Assembly (NCBI RefSeq): GCF_000730645.1
Contig: NZ_BBIU01000017.1
Location: 124,001-188,000 of the forward strand
Source of the DNA: Pseudomonas parafulva NBRC 16636 = DSM 17004
GTDB taxonomy: Bacteria > Pseudomonadota > Gammaproteobacteria > Pseudomonadales > Pseudomonadaceae
Direction: 5' to 3'
DNA: 64,000 nt
Below the pieces are notes generated by a model, which saw only the letters and a list, made by a program, of their open reading frames with translations, had not been told where the DNA came from and did not search any database. The position numbers were made by a program, and so were the translations under genes. Shown here in pieces: positions 32,637-41,781 of the stretch; within the stretch, counting starts at the first letter, position 1; every line of letters begins with the position of its first letter.

Positions 32637-33542
32637 ATGAGTGAGTTGCAGCACCTTCCTGAGCCTAAGTTGCTGCAGCTGTTTGACGTGCTGTATCACT
32701 GCCGCAGCGTCACACGGGCCGCCGAGCAGCTTGGGCAGAGCCAGCCCACCGTCAGTATCTGGCTGGCACGCCTGCGCGAGCAGCTCAAAGACCCTCTGTT
32801 CGTGCGCACACCTGGCGGCATGGCGCCAACGCCGCGCGCCGACCAGCTGATCGGCCCGTGCCGTGAGGTGCTGGAATCCCTGCGGCGCCTGACCACCTGG
32901 GAGCCCCAGTTTGCACCGGCTACTGCCCAGCGACGCTTTCGCCTGTGCGTCAGTGACGCCAGCCATATCACCTTGCTGCCCCGGATCCTCAACCACCTGC
33001 GCAACCATGCACCGGGCATACGCCTGGATGCCGTGCGCATCGATGGCAATACGGAAAGCGCACTGGAGTCCGGCGAAGCGGACCTGGCGATAGGCTTTGT
33101 GCCATGGCTGGGCGGTGGCATGTACCAACAGGTGCTGTTCAATCAGGACTGGGTATGCCTGAGCAATCCGCAACACCTCCGCTTGCAGGGGCCCATGACC
33201 ACTGCCTGCTACCAGGCCGAAGGGCATGTACAGATCAGTGCCGGCACGGGCCAGAAGCTGCTGGAAGGCAGCCTCACCCGCGCCGGGATCGAACGCAGGA
33301 TTATGCTGGAGCTACCGGGTTTCCTTGGCCTGGGCATGATTGTAGGGTCTACGGATTTGATCGCGACCCTGCCCCGGCATATCGGGCAAACGCTGGCCGA
33401 CATGCACGGGCTCCGGGTGCATGATTGCCCCTTTGCGGTAGAGGGGTTCACGGTCAAACAGCACTGGCATGGGCGTTATCACCAGGATGCGGGTAACCGT
33501 TGGTTGAGGGAGGTGATCCGGGCGCTGTTTCAGTCGGAGTGA
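32637..33542 (+). CDS. LysR-type regulator of the CoA-type operon
   Basis: 301 residues from the ATG at 32637. N-terminal winged helix LLQLFDVLYHCRSVTRAAEQLGQSQPTVSIWLARLREQ, then a LysR effector domain (FRLCVSDASHITLLPRIL). It belongs to the NodD/NahR-like branch by its DPLFVRTPGGMAPTPRA linker. Divergent to the PanE-like gene across 94 bases, the classical layout for LysR control of a catabolic operon. Confidence 0.9.
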   Translation: MSELQHLPEPKLLQLFDVLYHCRSVTRAAEQLGQSQPTVSIWLARLREQLKDPLFVRTPGGMAPTPRADQLIGPCREVLESLRRLTTWEPQFAPATAQRRFRLCVSDASHITLLPRILNHLRNHAPGIRLDAVRIDGNTESALESGEADLAIGFVPWLGGGMYQQVLFNQDWVCLSNPQHLRLQGPMTTACYQAEGHVQISAGTGQKLLEGSLTRAGIERRIMLELPGFLGLGMIVGSTDLIATLPRHIGQTLADMHGLRVHDCPFAVEGFTVKQHWHGRYHQDAGNRWLREVIRALFQSE

Positions 33543-33579
33543 CCCCAGGGCAACGGTGCTTCTGCCCTGCCAGAAGGGG

Positions 33580-34458
33580 TTAGTGCCCCAGTACGCTGGC
33601 AACCGCTTTCATCGAGGCAGCGATGGCGTCATTGTTCCACTCAGAGGCTTTAGCCTCGGCTCGCGAGAACACCACAACGATCCAGGGGGCTTTGCCGGGC
33701 GGCCAGACTACTGCCACGTCGTTTGCCACACCGTAGTCTCCAGAGCCGGTCTTGTCGCCGACCAACCAGCCCTGCGGTACGCCGGCGCGGATGCGCTTGT
33801 CACCGGTGGTATTGCCTTTCAGCCAGCCCTGCAACTGTTGACGGGCATCCTCCCCAAGGGCACTTCCAAGCAGCAACTTCTGCAAGGTCACGCCCATGGC
33901 CAGCGGCGTCGTCGTATCACGAGGATCACCGGGTAGCGCGGTGTTCAGTGAAGGCTCGTTACGGTCTGACCTGAACACTGGGTCACCCAACGTTCGGGCG
34001 TACGCCGTCAACCCTGCTGGCCCACCGACTAGTTCAAGCAGCAGGTTACCCGCCGTGTTGTCGCTGTACTGCAGCGCTGCAGCGCAGAGTTCGCGAACCG
34101 TCATGCCGGCTTGGACGTGCTGTTCGGTAATCGGCGAATAGGTCACCAGTTGGTCTGGGGCGTAAGTGATTCGCCGGTCGAGCAGCGCCTGGTCTTCGGC
34201 ACTTTTTGCCAGGATGGCGGCCGCCAGGATGACTTTGAAGGTGCTGCAGAATGCAAATCGGTCCTCTGCGCGGTACGCGACAGTCTTGCCTGATGCCGTG
34301 TCAATGGCCCAGACGCCCAGGGTTACCTTGAATGAGTGCTCGACAGTGGATAGGTCGCTGTCGATGTCGGTAACGGCCCAGGTGGGCCAGGCCGTCGCGG
34401 CAAACGTTGAAATCATGCCCGATTTGATCAACTGCCTGCGGGTTACCGGCTGGATCAT
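33580..34458 (-). CDS. class A beta-lactamase
   Basis: 292 residues. N-terminal twin-arginine-like signal (TRRQLIKSGMISTFAATAW). All class A motifs are present: active Ser72-x-x-Lys75 (STFK, Ambler 70-73), Ser-Asp-Asn (YSDN, 132-134), Glu168 in EPSLN (Ambler 166), and Lys236-Thr-Gly. A Cys precedes the active Ser, but no partner Cys follows KTG (KTGSGDYG), so the KPC-type disulphide is absent; the KTGSG pattern recalls CTX-M/PER relatives. It should hydrolyse penicillins and perhaps cephalosporins. No ampR-like regulator adjoins. Confidence 0.93.
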   Translation of the reverse strand: MIQPVTRRQLIKSGMISTFAATAWPTWAVTDIDSDLSTVEHSFKVTLGVWAIDTASGKTVAYRAEDRFAFCSTFKVILAAAILAKSAEDQALLDRRITYAPDQLVTYSPITEQHVQAGMTVRELCAAALQYSDNTAGNLLLELVGGPAGLTAYARTLGDPVFRSDRNEPSLNTALPGDPRDTTTPLAMGVTLQKLLLGSALGEDARQQLQGWLKGNTTGDKRIRAGVPQGWLVGDKTGSGDYGVANDVAVVWPPGKAPWIVVVFSRAEAKASEWNNDAIAASMKAVASVLGH

Positions 34459-34607
34459 TAAGCGCTCCCTGTGTTGAATGCGTGAGGTGGGATTCTACAG
34501 TGCATGGATGAGTTCGGGGCAGTGCTGGGGCCAGGGAACGGGCAATGGAGGGTGACTTTTGTAATGTACAGGCGTCGAATACCTGTTCACTTCGCTAAGG
34601 TTGGGCT

Positions 34608-34823
34608 ATGAAAAAAGGATGTTTTCTTGTTGGCGTTACGGTATGCCTGCTAATTGGCTGTTCCCACTATTCCGGCAGCGGTCCAGGACAGTCGACCGGC
34701 CCCACGGTGCTTGCCTGCGATGCTTTTCCCCCCAACCAGCCGGGCTGTTATCAGCGGGAGCCGCGTAGTGAAGGTGCGCTCAATCGTTTGATAGGTTGGA
34801 TTCGCGAGAGCCGCTCGAAATAG
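34608..34823 (+). CDS. small lipoprotein, unknown
   Basis: 71 residues. The signal MKKGCFLVGVTVCLLIGC ends at lipobox LIGC (Cys18). The mature part contains two cysteines (CDAFPPNQPGC) and an amphipathic C-terminus (ALNRLIGWIRESRSK). The ATG at 34608 is followed by a K-rich signal start typical of lipoproteins. Its end overlaps the decayed gene on the other strand. No family recognised. Confidence 0.6.
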   Translation: MKKGCFLVGVTVCLLIGCSHYSGSGPGQSTGPTVLACDAFPPNQPGCYQREPRSEGALNRLIGWIRESRSK

Positions 34824-35094
34824 GGGGTTGAATGTAGGCCCGCATTCCAGTACTGGACGCTCCCTCAACCAAGCGCACACAGTAAGGATCGACTGCGGCT
34901 TCTTGCCGAAACCGTTCGTAGTCGGCAAGGCTGGAGAAGCTGAAGAGGCGATACGCAACCTTATCGGCACCTTCTGCTGGAAGTAAATCGCCATCGTCCC
35001 AAAGCGAGTGTGATGCCTGAATGGCCTTTGGCTTGGCAGCTTGAGTGCCATACGGATCCCCGGCCAAACTGAGCCCGGCGAAAAACATACCCAA
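34780..35094 (-). pseudogene. decayed NIPSNAP-family fragment
   Basis: About 34840-34990 matches the intact NIPSNAP gene at 39748: LLPAEGADKVAYRLFSFSS here against FLPAEGANNVAYCLFSFSS there, continuing with ADYERFRQEAAVDPYCVRLVE. The front half is unrelated (MGMFFAGLSLAGDPYG) and the tail has lost the family end. The DNA of the shared part is visibly similar too. I take it as a truncated duplicate, not a working gene. Confidence 0.65.
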
Positions 35095-35162
35095 CGGGTC
35101 AAGCCTGCTGATCTCTACCTCTCAGTCATGCTTGGCCAGTTGGGGCGCCGCAGCACGTACTT

Positions 35163-35524
35163 TCAAGCGCCCACGCTGCATGACCTGAACGCATCTTTCA
35201 CGCGCTCGAGTGGTGATTGCCAAGTGCGGTAAAAGTGGTAGCGAATGGTCGAACCGCGTGGCGCCGCAGTAACGTCGACCAGGTGTAGCGGGGCCTGTGC
35301 GTCAGGTGCCCAGACAGAGTAGCGGGCTCCAGATGCCTGCAGGATGCCGCCTACGCTTACACCCAGCACCGTAGTGTTCTGCCAGGCATCACGGATGCAT
35401 TCAGCAACCTGTTGAGGCTGCCTCGATGACTTCAGCTCCAACAGGGGCGGGTTGCTTCGCGTGTCGCCGACACTGCGCACCCCGCCAGTGCTGCCACCAC
35501 GATTGCCCCGATCAGAATTCGCAT
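35163..35524 (-). pseudogene. lipoprotein gene broken by a single-base frameshift
   Basis: The ATG at 35522-35524 follows GGAGG and encodes a good lipoprotein signal (MRILIGAIVVAALAGC), but that frame stops after about 30 codons. The conserved-looking body (QQVAECIRDAWQNTTVLGVSVGG to YHFYRTWQSPLERVKDAF) continues in the next frame to the stop at 35163. A one-base change between about 35440 and 35485 would join them. It is either a pseudogene or a sequencing error in the GGGG run. Confidence 0.65.
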
Positions 35525-35990
35525 ACGTCCCCTCCTGTAAAAATGAAACAACACTAAATGGTTTTCAACCTTCGGTTATCAGTGCCGCCCCTCAGTCATG
35601 AGGTCGCCAATCGAGACGGCCCGAAACACCCTGCCAAGGGGCAGGCGTTTCCCTCATGGTCGAAACCGCTCGGGGACGGCTCTTTTGGCTGATGGGAAAC
35701 TGCTACGGCTCAGATCTACAATCAGCCCTGTAAAGCGGAAAGGCGTTTTTTTGCGATCCAGTTGCCAAGCACCACGTAGTATTTCGCTCCCGAGCCACCT
35801 CCCCTTGGCCTTATGTCGACAAAATACTCAGACCCAAAAGTGTGGACCCTGTGCCCAGCACATGCCCTGACTGCAGAGTGGCTCTGGGCTAACGCAGTTT
35901 GCCCCGGTCCGTTGCCGGTACGCTAATGGACAGGGATAGAAGCGTAGGGCCGCTCGACGGTTTTCAACACCGTTTGACTAAGCCCAGCAC
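35525..35990. other. gene-less stretch between the broken lipoprotein and Slam genes
   Basis: 466 bases. A plus-strand open frame at 35598-35870 has no ribosome site, no domain and an Arg/Ser-rich composition, so I do not call it. No terminator, repeat or RNA gene is evident. Confidence 0.5.
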
Positions 35991-37457
35991 CTAGAACACT
36001 TTTTCCAACTTGACGCTGACACTGCTACGCTCATGGCTGTACAGCCAGGCTATATTGCTTCGCACATCGTTGTACTTGACGACGAGGCTGGGTACTAGCC
36101 CGCTAACAGCCAACCGCGGCGCTCGAGCGATGAAGGTATAGCCACTCTCCTCTTCGTGTCGGCGCGCATTAAGGGGCGCGCTGAAACCGGCATATTGCCG
36201 GGTCCGCCAAGAGGCGAACAGTACTGTACTCAAGCCTGAACCAAATTCCTTGGCTACCCCCGCACGCAGCCCCTTTTGGAAATAAGTTTCAACGTCATTT
36301 TTCGCGCGCCGGTCCGTGAAATCGAAGCCTCCGAACAGCAACCATTGTTGGGGCATTGCTTGCCAAAGTGTCGCGTACGTCGAGGTGACGCTACCATTGT
36401 AAGCGCTTGCATACAGCCCTCGGTAGGCGAGGTCTTTGTATTCAACCTCCAGTTTGAGCAAACGTGTGGCACTCAGGTTGTGCATCCATTCACCGCGCAG
36501 GCCCCAGGCAGTTGACATCGGATCACTGCCCATGCGGTTGAACTCGAAAAGTGGTCCTAGGCTGTATTGATTGCGTGCATTTTGGTAGCTGTAGCCTGCA
36601 TGAGCAGTCAATGTATCCTCGTTATATTTGCCTTGCCCCTTATAGGCTTGGCCATACGCAAGCGCTCGGATGTAGGCGCCGTGATGCCCAGAAAGGGCTG
36701 CGCGTTTATTCAGGGTCGCCTCGTAATCTATGCCGTCTCCAGAAACGGCCTTGGGCATCCTTCTTTCTATCACGTATACACCCTCGCTGGATGCAAGGCG
36801 GTAGGTGGTTCGGCTCTCCGAGGACCGGTTGAGGTTATTACTCCACGTGGGCCCTACGGCCAACGAGCCTTGCCATTGACCTCGCCGATCGAGTGCCTGG
36901 GTGAAACTACTGATGCTCTGGAGCAACCCTCGATTTTGCGTGTCTGCAGGGTCAAGGGACGAGCGGATACGGCTGAAAGCGTCCGCCGACTCCCGATCTT
37001 TACGATTTTCAAATAGCACCCTCGCCAGTTCGAGTTGGCCTGGCAAGAAGTCTGGCTGCAGGGCCAGTAAGTGCCGATAATCAACTTCGGCTTGACTCAA
37101 TTGCCCATCGGCGCGTGCGCGTGCACCATCGGCATAGGCCAGAAGCATGGGGTCATGATCTGGAAGTGCCGCGTAGCGTGCTCGAAAAAAGATCACATCC
37201 GCCCACTGCTGCCGCTGTACCGAGAGATACAGCGCCCGCCCCAGATCATCCAGGTTATTGCCAACTTGATAGGTATGGCCATCCACGGACAGGAGAGACA
37301 GGGTGCCAGGCGCCTGCTGGAAACCCCGGTCTTCCACTGTGGCACGGTAGTCAATTGTCTGATTGAGCCGCAGGTCTGTATCCTGATCGGATTGAGCATG
37401 GCTCGGAAAAAACACAGCAAAGAAGATACCAACGAACGAGCGATAGCAGTGCGGCAT
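35991..37457 (-). CDS. Slam-type outer-membrane translocator (DUF560; type XI secretion)
   Basis: 488 residues. Signal peptide about 1-21 (ending SHAQ). Periplasmic N-terminal region with TPR-like helices at about 95-190 (GQLSQAEVDYRHLLALQPDFLPGQLELARVLFENRKD). C-terminal barrel of about 14 strands from about 205, closing at the terminal Phe (SVSVKLEKVF). This is the layout of surface lipoprotein assembly modulators, which move TbpB-type lipoproteins or secreted haemophilin across the outer membrane. It lies 90 bases after its probable cargo gene, on the same strand. Confidence 0.85.
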   Translation of the reverse strand: MPHCYRSFVGIFFAVFFPSHAQSDQDTDLRLNQTIDYRATVEDRGFQQAPGTLSLLSVDGHTYQVGNNLDDLGRALYLSVQRQQWADVIFFRARYAALPDHDPMLLAYADGARARADGQLSQAEVDYRHLLALQPDFLPGQLELARVLFENRKDRESADAFSRIRSSLDPADTQNRGLLQSISSFTQALDRRGQWQGSLAVGPTWSNNLNRSSESRTTYRLASSEGVYVIERRMPKAVSGDGIDYEATLNKRAALSGHHGAYIRALAYGQAYKGQGKYNEDTLTAHAGYSYQNARNQYSLGPLFEFNRMGSDPMSTAWGLRGEWMHNLSATRLLKLEVEYKDLAYRGLYASAYNGSVTSTYATLWQAMPQQWLLFGGFDFTDRRAKNDVETYFQKGLRAGVAKEFGSGLSTVLFASWRTRQYAGFSAPLNARRHEEESGYTFIARAPRLAVSGLVPSLVVKYNDVRSNIAWLYSHERSSVSVKLEKVF

Positions 37458-37503
37458 TACCTGACTCTATTGGGGGATTACTACGAACTTCACCGATAAG
37501 CAT

Positions 37504-37527
37504 AAGCGCCCAGCTGCTGGGGCGCTT
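37504..37527 (-). terminator. hairpin between cargo and Slam genes
   Basis: AAGCGCCC, an eight-base loop, and GGGCGCTT between the two genes, followed on the minus strand by ATGCTTAT. It is weak as a terminator and better suited to partial attenuation, which would give more cargo than translocator. Confidence 0.5.
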
Positions 37528-37547
37528 CTAATAGGGGGCTCAGTGCG

Positions 37548-38300
37548 CTACTTTTTGACGCCACCAAACGCAATATCAAAATCACGATTACCAAAGTGCG
37601 CAACGCCCGCCAAAGAGGCTGTTTCGCCCGCGCCGAAGAAACTACCCTTCGACCAGCCTTTCGACAGTTGAGCGTTGGTGTTGGGATCAATAGCGGTCGC
37701 GCCTCCATCGAACCAAACACCGTTTATGATCGCGTCGATCTCTACTTTCAATTGGGCATTAGCCAAACTGCCAACCACGCCAGAGACTGCTGTGCCGAAG
37801 GTTGCCGTTAGCTCGCCTGACATGATATTGGATCCAGCGTAATTACTAATGCCCTGCACTGCATACGTGACCGGCGTTGTAGGGAGCACCCGCCCACTGT
37901 TATCACCCGCATAGTAGACGATCCGTTCCGGCGCATTGTTCAATCCGCTCTGCGACCATTCCCCAAAGTAAACGTGCTGATTGGAAACCTGTTTGAAGTT
38001 GAACCGCCCCGCTGTCCCGTCTGCAGGCGGCAAGCCAGACCAAGACAATCGAGTTACACCGTTAGCGTCGACGGGCGTAACTGACTTCAAATTTTCGAAA
38101 GGAATTATAGCGCCGCCTTCGTGTCCTCTAATGCTGACGGCAGGCACGCCTGCACCCTCCAGTTCATTAGCATACTGAGCCTCTGAGCCACCCACCACGA
38201 TCTGGCAGCAATAACTCTGTTTCGAGGCGACGTCCGCTTGAACGTGGAACGTCTGGGCCAGGAGCAACACAGCAAGGGGAGTAGATAATTTAGTAACCAT
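37548..38300 (-). CDS. candidate Slam-dependent secreted protein (TbpB-like barrel)
   Basis: 250 residues from the ATG at 38298-38300 (AAGGA eight bases upstream). Signal peptide cleaved after VQA (residue 22) with no lipobox, so the product should be released, not anchored. Vicinal Cys31-Cys32 lie near the mature start. The last 80 residues read as a small beta-barrel of the TbpB/Slam-substrate type, with GSFFGAGETASLAGVAHFGN and the ending FDIAFGGVKK. Secreted haemophilin (HphA-like) is the nearest known concept; the ligand is unknown. No TonB receptor adjoins. Confidence 0.75.
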   Translation of the reverse strand: MVTKLSTPLAVLLLAQTFHVQADVASKQSYCCQIVVGGSEAQYANELEGAGVPAVSIRGHEGGAIIPFENLKSVTPVDANGVTRLSWSGLPPADGTAGRFNFKQVSNQHVYFGEWSQSGLNNAPERIVYYAGDNSGRVLPTTPVTYAVQGISNYAGSNIMSGELTATFGTAVSGVVGSLANAQLKVEIDAIINGVWFDGGATAIDPNTNAQLSKGWSKGSFFGAGETASLAGVAHFGNRDFDIAFGGVKK

Positions 38301-38393
38301 GGACCGATCCTTAGTATGTGCAAATGCCATCTGTGCTTAACAAAGCGGCGCCATTCGCAGGGTTTGGCTACGACCTTGATGCTCGCGGGCATC

Positions 38394-38411
38394 TACTCAT
38401 TCCATTGAGTA
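38394..38411. promoter_or_regulatory. inverted repeat upstream of the secreted-protein gene
   Basis: TACTCA, six bases, TGAGTA, located about 95 bases before the cargo start codon. It could be an operator. It does not match Fur. Confidence 0.3.
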
Positions 38412-38607
38412 AAAATGACTTGTAACAAACCACGCGAGCTCGCGCAACAGGGAGCGTGCTCATCGGCGGTGAGGCGGTGAGTTGGGAGGGCGGCCCGTCT
38501 GATCCTATTAGCCCACTCCAACTGTAGTGGTGCGATGATATTCTGTAGTGGTCTAATGAAACCGGACACCCATTTAGGCGAGAATGCTCGCCACAGAGAG
38601 GTGTCTG

Positions 38608-38912
38608 ATGACCAACCAACGTCGTACCTTTACCCCCGAATTCAAGCGTGAAGCTGCCTGCCTGGTGCTCGACCAAGGCTGCAGTCATGCCGAAGCAGCT
38701 CGCTCGGCTTGGTCGAGTCGGCCCTGCGCCGATGGGTTAACCAGCTTCAGCAGGAACGCGGCGGCATCACGCTCGCCAGCAAGGCGTTGACGCCAGAGCA
38801 GCAAAAAATCCAAGAGCTCGAAGCCCGAATCACGCGCCTTGAACGCGAGAAATCAATACTAAAAAAGGCTACCGCGCTCTTGATGTCGGAAGATCTCGAG
38901 CGTACTCGCTGA
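38608..38912 (+). pseudogene. IS3 orfA, frameshifted
   Basis: Starts MTNQRRTFTPEFKREAACLV, the N-terminal helix-turn-helix of IS3-type OrfA, but shifts frame after HAEAARS. The proper continuation (LVESALRRWVNQLQQER, then a leucine-zipper-like helix ELEARITRLEREKSILKK) is in another frame to 38912. Loss of one four-base GCTC repeat unit near 38699-38712 would explain the shift. Confidence 0.75.
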
Positions 38913-38947
38913 TCCGCCAGTTCAGCGTCCATGAGGCCATTGATTGG

Positions 38948-39727
<780 letters not shown>

Positions 39728-39747
39728 GGGCAGCATCTAAGCAGGCA

Positions 39748-40053
39748 TCACCCAAGTAAAGGGCGAAGGAAGCTTCTTTCGTAGCTCACGATGAACTTCA
39801 ATTCGGACGCGTCCTCAACCAAGCGCACACATTCAGGATCGACTGCGGTTTCTTGCCGATACCTTTCGTAATCGGCAAAACTGGAGAAGCTGAAGAGACA
39901 GTAGGCAACGTTATTGGCGCCTTCTGCCGGAAGGAAGTAGCCGTGGTGCTGTCCACCCATTTTGGTGACCACGGGTATCCAAGCGCGCGCATAGCGTTCG
40001 AAAGCATCGAGTTGGTAGGGGTCGATTATGTAACGGACATGGCAGGTGATCAT
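39748..40053 (-). CDS. NIPSNAP-family protein
   Basis: 101 residues from the ATG at 40051-40053 (AGGAG at seven bases); a TTG one codon earlier is less likely. MITCHVRYIIDPYQLDAFERYARAWI and the repeated FSFSSFADYERYRQE pattern are the ferredoxin-like NIPSNAP fold, found as small dimeric proteins of unclear function, often near oxidoreductases. A decayed relative lies at 34780. The dead IS element ends 20 bases away. Confidence 0.8.
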   Translation of the reverse strand: MITCHVRYIIDPYQLDAFERYARAWIPVVTKMGGQHHGYFLPAEGANNVAYCLFSFSSFADYERYRQETAVDPECVRLVEDASELKFIVSYERSFLRPLLG

Positions 40054-40179
40054 CAAATCGCTCCTGGATTAGGGATCTTTATTTTAAGGGTGTGACCACC
40101 CACAAAAGAAATCGCCAGCGGGCCTGTGAATGCCCGTACGTAGGTGCAATCGTTACCCAAAGCGCGACCTGTGACCATC

Positions 40180-40475
40180 CCCTTGGAAAAATTCTTTTCC
40201 TACCCGGCGCCTCTGCAACATTGAATTCTGGAGATCTGTCGCCGAAGCCCTCGCTACGCCAACTGCGGTGCAATACTGGGCTGGCCTCTAGCCCTGATCG
40301 CGCAATCGATGGTCGTGGCGGTGCCGAACCAATCAGCCCTGTCTCGGTTGGCCAGCGGCTGGCGGAGCTGATACCCAACGCCAGGCTGCAGGTATTCCAC
40401 GAGGCGGGTCATGATCTCGGCCATACTCACGCAGAGGCAGTCGCGCAGTTGATCGACCAGTACCTTGGTAGTTGA
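40180..40475 (+). pseudogene. remnant of an alpha/beta hydrolase
   Basis: HPLGKILFLPGASA (near 40170-40215) looks like the first strand and oxyanion loop of a hydrolase, and VGQRLAELIPNARLQVFHEAGHDLGHTH (near 40350-40435) like its C-terminal His region, with AVAQLIDQYLGS as the end. The nucleophile elbow and about 150 residues between are missing, and an adjacent piece (FWRSVAEALA) is in another frame. A deleted, non-functional copy. Confidence 0.6.
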
Positions 40476-40532
40476 CCGCGCATGCCTGAGCAGCGGATTA
40501 CTTTACGGGCATTTTTTAACACAGGATTGATC

Positions 40533-41006
40533 ATGAAAGAACACAATTACGCTGTTACGCTGAATTGGACAGGTAACACAGGTAAGGGTACTGCCAGCTA
40601 TACAGCCTACCAGCGAGACTACACTGTCGAATCACCAGGGAAAGTACCCATCCTTGGTTCAGCCGACCCTGCTTTTCGCGGCAACTCCGAACGCTGGAAA
40701 CCGGAAGATATGTTGCTGGCCTCGATCTCGGCCTGCCACAAGCTCTGGTACCTACATTTATGCGCCATCAACAACGTGTGCGTACTGGAATACGTCGACT
40801 ATCCCGTAGGCCGGATGATTGAAGGCGATGGCCAGCGCAAGGGCCACTTCAAGGACGCCGTGCTAAGGCCTCACGTCATTATCAATAGCCAATCCGACAG
40901 GGATCTTGCAATGCGCTTGCATGACGATGCTCACCACGAATGCTTCATTGCGAACTCTGTCAACTTCCCCATCACCTGTGAGGCGGTTATTGACCATCGA
41001 AGCTAA
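40533..41006 (+). CDS. OsmC/Ohr-family thiol peroxidase
   Basis: 157 residues from the ATG at 40533 with AGGA upstream. The two redox cysteines of the family are visible in ISACHKLWYLHLC and HHECFIANSVNFP, and the RGNSERWKPEDMLLASI segment is the OsmC/YhfA-like core. It should reduce organic hydroperoxides in the cytoplasm. It lies just after the hydrolase remnant with no obvious operon partner. Confidence 0.85.
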   Translation: MKEHNYAVTLNWTGNTGKGTASYTAYQRDYTVESPGKVPILGSADPAFRGNSERWKPEDMLLASISACHKLWYLHLCAINNVCVLEYVDYPVGRMIEGDGQRKGHFKDAVLRPHVIINSQSDRDLAMRLHDDAHHECFIANSVNFPITCEAVIDHRS

Positions 41007-41117
41007 ACCTTCCGACGCGCGGGCATGGTTATCGGGAGGGGTATCAAACAACGCGTTAGGTCGAAAGTGTATTGTGCCCTGTGAAGCCTATGCGATCACA
41101 CTGAGTCGGTGAGGGAA

Positions 41118-41477
41118 ATGGATATCCGTCTACAGATTTTAGCGCTTGAAGCGTTGTTGCTGGAACCAGAAACGCGAAAAAATGACCGGTTGCTCAAACG
41201 GCTGCTGGCCGAAGACTTCGTTGAATTTGGAGCGTCTGGCAAAGGCTGGACGAAAGCGGAGGTGATTGCTGAACTCAAATCCGAGACGTTCATCAAACGA
41301 ACGATTGAGGATTTCAAGCTGCGTAGACTTGCGGATAGCGTCGCGCTGGCTACCTACCTGTGCCGCCATCACCCGGCTAACGGCGAAGAGTCATTATCAC
41401 TGCGTAGCTCCGTTTGGGAAACGTACGGAGAGGGTTGGCAAATGGTGTTTCATCAAGGCACCAGGGTCTTCGATTAG
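41118..41477 (+). CDS. DUF4440 / SnoaL-like protein
   Basis: 119 residues from the ATG at 41118 after GTGAGGGAA; a GTG three codons upstream is possible. LLKRLLAEDFVEFGASGKGWTKAEVIAEL and the end SVWETYGEGWQMVFHQGTRV are the NTF2-like DUF4440 pattern. Small cytoplasmic ligand-binding or enzyme fold; function unknown. The 304 bases that follow to the diguanylate cyclase hold nothing I can name and are AT-richer. Confidence 0.8.
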   Translation: MDIRLQILALEALLLEPETRKNDRLLKRLLAEDFVEFGASGKGWTKAEVIAELKSETFIKRTIEDFKLRRLADSVALATYLCRHHPANGEESLSLRSSVWETYGEGWQMVFHQGTRVFD

Positions 41478-41781
41478 TTGCCAGCGCCCATGCCGATGTG
41501 TACGAGGTATCTATTCATCGAAAGCCAAGGGTGTACTCTCATGATCGCTGATAGCCTTTTAGAAAATGAAAGGCAATGATCATTTGATGCATTCAAGCCA
41601 CCGATCGACGCGCCGTTTTTTCAGTTGCCGTGTATGACATCTCGTACCGTCTACCGCCCGTAGAGATAGAATGCTTAGACCTCAAAAATGGTTCAGCAAG
41701 GGACAGCGTCAGCTGAAACCTTTTAGCGACGGATTTATCGGCATCCTCTTATACGCATTGCCCACTACTCGACCTGTTAGC

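Noticed and set aside
31689-33542. Long plus-strand frame that would extend the LysR gene by over 300 residues
   Set aside because: The extension runs antisense through the PanE-like gene; the LysR family start at 32637 is at the proper place.
35598-35870. Possible 90-residue protein in the gap before Slam
   Set aside because: No ribosome site, Arg/Ser/Pro-rich without pattern, no neighbour relation.
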